The notes under the pieces are model-generated. The model was not told where the DNA came from, did not search any database, and worked only from the letters and a program-made list of their open reading frames with translations. Positions 7,170-12,368 of a stretch of DNA of 12,368 bases are shown piece by piece. This DNA is from Anaerolineae bacterium (GTDB taxonomy: Bacteria; Chloroflexota; Anaerolineae; JACIWP01). The stretch spans positions 1-12,368 of the forward strand of contig JACIWP010000066.1 of assembly GCA_014360855.1 (NCBI GenBank), read 5' to 3'. The translations under genes and the position numbers were made by a program. Each line of letters opens with the position of its first letter. Position 1 is the stretch's first letter.

Positions 7170-7954
7170 CGACCAACCCGACTCTCGAGATCCTTCTCAA
7201 CCGCAAATCAGTACGCGCCTACGAAGACCGCCCTATCCCCGAGGATGTAAAACAGCAGATCATCCACGCCGCTATGCGGGCGCCCACCGCCGGCAACATG
7301 ATGCTCTATTCCATCATCGAGGTGACAGACCCGTTCATCAAGGAGAAGCTGGCAGAGTCCTGCGACCATCAGCCTTTCATCGCCCGAGCGCCGCTGGTAC
7401 TCCTCTTCCTGGCGGATTGGCAGAGGTGGTACGACTATTTCGAACTGTCAGGGGCAGAGGAGCTGTGTCGCCGGCGGGGCGAACCAATGCATACCCCGCA
7501 GGAAGCTGACCTCCTGCTGGCCTGCTGTGACGCGCTCATTGCGGCACAAACGGCAGTGATCGCCGCGGAATCGCTGGGCATCGGTTCTTGCTACATCGGA
7601 GACATTATGGAGCGGTACGAGTTTCACCGTGACCTGTTCCATCTCCCGCGTTATGTCTTCCCCATCTGCCTGCTCTGCTTCGGCTATCCCACCCAACAGC
7701 AAAGAGAGCGCCGGCCAACCGAGCGCTTCGCGCAGGAATTCATCCACTTCGAGAATCAGTACAAGCGGCTTGGCCCGGATGAGTTCGCACACATGTTTGC
7801 CCACATGGAGAAGCACATGCGGCGTGACCCATCCCTGCCGGCACCCTATGAGAACGTCGGCCAGATGATGTACCTCCGCAAATTCGCCGCCGATTTCTCC
7901 ATCGAAATGCGCCGTTCGGTGCGCGCCGCGCTGTCCCGCTGGCTGGAAGGATAG
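7166..7954 (+). CDS. Nitroreductase-family flavoprotein
   Basis: This 262-residue protein is a nitroreductase-fold FMN oxidoreductase. The N-terminal RKSVRAYEDRPIP (13-25) holds the phosphate-binding Arg/Lys/Ser set, APTAGNM (40-46) is the second flavin segment, and the GIGSCYIGDI stretch (138-147) with CFGYPT (171-176) completes the fold. Family members reduce nitroaromatics, quinones, flavins or metal complexes with NAD(P)H; the natural substrate cannot be read from sequence. After about residue 185 there is an extension of some 75 residues (RRPTERFAQ, FIHFENQYK, then a basic tail), longer than in minimal nitroreductases. The family works as dimers in the cytoplasm. AGGAAG lies just ahead of the ATG, which overlaps the regulator's stop. 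The pair is probably a two-gene unit expressed from the promoter near 6400. Confidence 0.9.
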   Translation: MTTNPTLEILLNRKSVRAYEDRPIPEDVKQQIIHAAMRAPTAGNMMLYSIIEVTDPFIKEKLAESCDHQPFIARAPLVLLFLADWQRWYDYFELSGAEELCRRRGEPMHTPQEADLLLACCDALIAAQTAVIAAESLGIGSCYIGDIMERYEFHRDLFHLPRYVFPICLLCFGYPTQQQRERRPTERFAQEFIHFENQYKRLGPDEFAHMFAHMEKHMRRDPSLPAPYENVGQMMYLRKFAADFSIEMRRSVRAALSRWLEG

Positions 7955-7985
7955 CCAGTGGCTCTGGAGCGCCGCGCCGGCCTGT

Positions 7986-8014
7986 TTGGCCGCTTCCCTG
8001 AACCGTGATACAAT
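7986..8014 (+). promoter_or_regulatory. Sigma70-type promoter of the cupin/DUF554/hydrolase unit
   Basis: TTGGCC (7986-7991) and TACAAT (8009-8014) are 17 bases apart. The -35 hexamer lies within a small inverted repeat, CGGCC-TGTTT-GGCCG (7978-7992), which might be an operator or chance in GC-rich DNA. The leader to the ATG at 8054 would be about 33 bases. Confidence 0.65.
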
Positions 8015-8053
8015 AGCCCCTGTTCCACCTCAGCCGACGCAGGAGGATGTGTC

Positions 8054-8545
8054 ATGTCAACCCCTACCCAGTTTCGGGACGGCGAGATCGCCGGCGTCAT
8101 CGTACGGCCGCTGAAACAGCACCGCGATCACCGCGGCTGGCTGGCGGAAATCTTCCGCCAAGATGAACTGCCCGCCGAATACCTTCCCGTCATGAGCTAC
8201 GTCTCTATGACCCTGCCCGGCGTGACCCGTGGTCCCCACGAACATGTCACCCAGACCGATCTGTTCGCTTTCGTCGGCCCCGGTACCTTCCGCGTCGTCC
8301 TATGGGACGCGCGGCCGGATTCGCCCACATTCGGCGTGCGCCAGGTGGTTATCGCCGGCCGCGACCAGCCAGCGGTAGTCATCGTTCCCCCGGGTGTCGT
8401 GCACGCCTACCGCAACATCAGCCAGGAAGAGGGACTGGTCTTCAACGCGCCGAACCGCCTGTATGCCGGCTGGGGCCGCAAGGAGCCGGTCGACGAGATC
8501 CGCCACGAGGATCGCCCCGACCAGCTCTACCGTATGGACGAATAA
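8054..8545 (+). CDS. RmlC-like cupin (dTDP-sugar epimerase/isomerase-like)
   Basis: This 163-residue protein has the RmlC cupin layout: GVIVRPLKQHRDHRGWLAEI (14-33), then VTRGPHEH (57-64), the beta-strand core with DLFAFVGPGTFRVVLWD, the PPGVVHAYRNI turn (112-122) and the NAPNRLY segment (131-137). RmlC epimerises dTDP-4-keto-6-deoxyglucose at C3 and C5; relatives FdtA and QdtA isomerise similar sugars. H62, H64, H117 and Y137 could serve as active-site or binding residues. The lysine that in true RmlC follows the catalytic histidine by about ten residues (GKLVR segment) has no clear counterpart, so a different reaction is possible. At 163 residues it is slightly shorter than typical RmlC (about 180). 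AGGAGG at 8041-8046 with seven bases spacing supports the start. No other sugar-nucleotide genes lie nearby. Confidence 0.8.
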   Translation: MSTPTQFRDGEIAGVIVRPLKQHRDHRGWLAEIFRQDELPAEYLPVMSYVSMTLPGVTRGPHEHVTQTDLFAFVGPGTFRVVLWDARPDSPTFGVRQVVIAGRDQPAVVIVPPGVVHAYRNISQEEGLVFNAPNRLYAGWGRKEPVDEIRHEDRPDQLYRMDE

Positions 8546-8586
8546 CTGCCCACTATCCTAGAACCCCATCGCTCGAGAGTTGCAAG

Positions 8587-9261
8587 ATGTGGAACATCGC
8601 TGTCATCGCCAATACCATCGCTGTCATCATCGGCTCCCTCATCGGACTGCTGACTGGCAAGAGCATTTCGGGGCGCTTTCGCAGTGTCTTCTTCCAGGCC
8701 ATCGGCCTGCTGACCATTGGCCTCGGCGTGAAGATGTTCTTCGATGCCTCCCACGCCCTGCTGGTGCTGATCAGCCTGGCCGCCGGCGGCCTCATCGGCG
8801 AAGCGCTCAAAATCGAGGATTGGCTTGGCCGGCTCGCCGACCGCTTCAGCCCGAACGAAGGCGCCAATTTCGCCCGGGGCTTCGTGGTCGCGCTGGTGCT
8901 CTTCGTCCCCGGGCCGATGACCGTGTTGGGCTCCCTGCAGGCCGGCCTGGCCGGCAACAATGAACTGCTCCTCATCAAATCGCTGATGGATGGGATTTCT
9001 TCGGTACTTCTGGCCACGGCCTACGGCCGCGGGGTGCTCCTGTCGGCCGCCGGCGTCTACCTGATCCAGGGCCTGCTGGTCACCTTTGCCTCCGCCCTAT
9101 CATTCCTCCAGTCGCCCCAGTATCTCGGCGATTTCTCCGGCGTGGGCGGCCTGATGCTGTTGGGGATTGGCATCCGCATGCTGGAACTGCGCGACATCAA
9201 AGTGGGGAACTACCTGCCGGCCTTGCTCATTTCCCCTATCCTCTCGGCCATCTTCGGTTAG
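8587..9261 (+). CDS. DUF554 family integral membrane protein (YdfK/YqgA-like)
   Basis: This 224-residue protein is very hydrophobic, with some six or seven predicted membrane segments. It matches the DUF554 pattern: the N-terminal GSLIGLLTGKSIS (16-28), GGLIGEALKIEDWL (67-80) with an acidic residue at the membrane edge, VPGPMTVLGSLQAGL (107-121), the KSLMDGISSVLLA stretch (131-143) and GIGIRMLELRDIKVGNYLPAL near the end. The family is widespread but its role is not established; some authors treat it as a possible transporter. The open frame extends upstream to 8302 inside the cupin gene in a different frame. The ATG at 8587, after a purine-rich GAGAG, gives the normal family length and N-terminus. 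It lies 41 bases behind the cupin gene and 19 bases ahead of the hydrolase gene, in one apparent operon. Confidence 0.9.
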   Translation: MWNIAVIANTIAVIIGSLIGLLTGKSISGRFRSVFFQAIGLLTIGLGVKMFFDASHALLVLISLAAGGLIGEALKIEDWLGRLADRFSPNEGANFARGFVVALVLFVPGPMTVLGSLQAGLAGNNELLLIKSLMDGISSVLLATAYGRGVLLSAAGVYLIQGLLVTFASALSFLQSPQYLGDFSGVGGLMLLGIGIRMLELRDIKVGNYLPALLISPILSAIFG

Positions 9262-9280
9262 TCGAGAATTGGGAGGCGTA

Positions 9281-10072
9281 ATGCCCTATCTGCAGCGTCC
9301 AGATGTAAAGCTGTATTACGAGGATGTCGGCGCCGGCCGGCCCCTTCTGCTCATCCACGGCGATTGGTCCTGCTCCCAGGAGATACTGGCGATCCACGCC
9401 GGCTGGGCGGAGCGACGCCGGCTGATCGCACCGGACCGCCGCGGCTACGGACGCTCCACCCATCTGACAGAACAGCCCGATGACCTCTACGGCGTACACG
9501 CAGAGGATATGGCGGCTCTGCTGGAGCATCTGGGCATCGCCCAGGCGGACGTCTTCGGCTTCAGCGGCGGGGGCATCGTCGCTCTGCGGCTGGCACTGGC
9601 GCGGCCGGCCATGGCACGTAGTCTGGTGTTGGAATGCACCCACTACTCCGCGGACATGCCCCCACAGGCGCGCGACTGGTTCCGCCGGCTGAAACAGGAA
9701 CCAGAAAGCCTGCCGCCGGCGACGATACAGTCCCTCATCACCTGCCACGGCGAGGAATACTGGCGTGAATTACTGCGCGTGTTCGCTGAGTCCTCCGAGC
9801 GCATCTTCTTTCGCGGCGGCGACCTATACGACGGCCGGCTGTCCGAGATATCCTGCCCTACCCTCATCCTGCACGGCAGTCGCGATCCATTTATCACGGA
9901 CGCGCACGCTCAAGCGCTGGCAGGGCAGATACCCCATGCGAAACTGCACATCTTTCCCCAAGGCCGGCATGGCCTCTTTGACCGTTCGGGACCGGAGATC
10001 GCGGCAGAATGCCGCCGGCTGGCCGAGACATTCTGGGACTCTCTGGATGCAGGAGGTCCCCAATCATTATGA
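9281..10072 (+). CDS. Alpha/beta-hydrolase fold protein
   Basis: This 263-residue protein has a complete alpha/beta-hydrolase set. The oxyanion-hole HGDW is at 26-29, the nucleophile elbow GFSGGG has S95, the acid is D202 in LHGSRDPF, and the base is H230 in QGRHGLF. The PDRRGYGRS stretch (51-59) is typical of the esterase, haloperoxidase-like and epoxide-hydrolase-like members. The cap region (about 125-185) is modest, which does not define the substrate. No signal peptide is seen. The ATG at 9281 follows GGGAGG (9271-9276); the longer upstream frame starting at 9167 is out-of-frame DUF554 coding sequence and is rejected. It is the last gene of the plus-strand unit and converges with valS. 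Confidence 0.93.
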   Translation: MPYLQRPDVKLYYEDVGAGRPLLLIHGDWSCSQEILAIHAGWAERRRLIAPDRRGYGRSTHLTEQPDDLYGVHAEDMAALLEHLGIAQADVFGFSGGGIVALRLALARPAMARSLVLECTHYSADMPPQARDWFRRLKQEPESLPPATIQSLITCHGEEYWRELLRVFAESSERIFFRGGDLYDGRLSEISCPTLILHGSRDPFITDAHAQALAGQIPHAKLHIFPQGRHGLFDRSGPEIAAECRRLAETFWDSLDAGGPQSL

Positions 10073-10134
10073 TGGGACACCCGCGAACGCCGGACCAGCG
10101 TTGCCCCTGCCGCTCATCACGAAGCAATAAGAAA

Positions 10135-10165
10135 AGCCCCCGCAGTGTCCTTCCCTGCGGGGGCT
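10135..10165 (-). terminator. Intrinsic terminator of valS
   Basis: Two perfectly complementary 11-base arms, AGCCCCCGCAG (10135-10145) and CTGCGGGGGCT (10155-10165), enclose a nine-base loop. On the minus strand the stem starts five bases after the valS stop and is followed by TTTCTTATT, a T-rich tract. On the plus strand no T tract follows, so it should act mainly on valS, though the stem may also weakly stop reading from the hydrolase gene. Confidence 0.9.
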
Positions 10166-10170
10166 AGCAA

Positions 10171-12368
<2,198 letters not shown>

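Noticed and set aside
7939..7958. Inverted repeat CTGGCT...AGCCAG over the nitroreductase stop
   Set aside because: Six-base stem with no T tract; not a convincing intrinsic terminator.
8302..8586. Upstream extension of the DUF554 frame inside the cupin gene
   Set aside because: The extension is an out-of-frame reading of the cupin, Arg/Pro-rich and unlike the family; the ATG at 8587 restores the normal N-terminus.
9167..9280. Upstream extension of the alpha/beta hydrolase inside DUF554
   Set aside because: Out-of-frame reading of the membrane protein gene; GGGAGG directly precedes the ATG at 9281.
10135..10165. Same hairpin as a plus-strand terminator for the hydrolase operon
   Set aside because: No T tract follows on the plus strand, so a bidirectional role is not supported by the sequence.

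Overview
The window is GC-rich bacterial DNA, densely coded, with short intergenic gaps and conventional promoters and Shine-Dalgarno sites. A Thr/Pro/Ala linker behind the lipoprotein signal of the solute-binding protein, an AhbD-type radical SAM enzyme, an excisionase/MerR-type regulator and a very strong excess of the hexamer GCCGGC fit a Chloroflexota bacterium, perhaps Anaerolineae-like. That placement is inference from style, not from a marker tree.

Left part (1-1368, minus strand): an operon of a 66-residue four-cysteine protein, a PHP-domain phosphoesterase coupled to it by an ATGA overlap, and a zinc-ribbon-like protein that runs off the left edge. It is read from a good sigma70-type promoter at 1438-1410. 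A second promoter (1513-1540) points the other way from the same AT-rich divergent region.

Middle (1649-6344, plus strand): an AhbD/NirJ-like radical SAM/SPASM protein, a lipoprotein solute-binding protein of the peptide/nickel class, and two DppB/DppC-type permeases. Gaps are 32 and 15 bases, followed by an ATGA overlap, so this looks like one transcription unit. No ATP-binding subunit lies in it. Next is a two-gene unit with its own promoter (6377-6405): an HTH regulator with a long helical C-terminal domain, coupled by ATGA to a nitroreductase-family flavoprotein (6462-7954).

Right part: a third plus-strand unit with its own promoter (7986-8014) encodes an RmlC-like cupin, a DUF554 membrane protein and an alpha/beta hydrolase (8054-10072). 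It converges on valS (valyl-tRNA synthetase, minus strand, 5' end beyond the right edge), which ends at a strong intrinsic terminator (10135-10165).

I found no mobile element, CRISPR array, tRNA or rRNA. Nothing amounts to a clearly new defence or biosynthetic system. The points most worth following are the GCCGGC excess, the pairing of an AhbD-like enzyme with an ATPase-less importer, and the small four-cysteine protein coupled to a PHP phosphoesterase.
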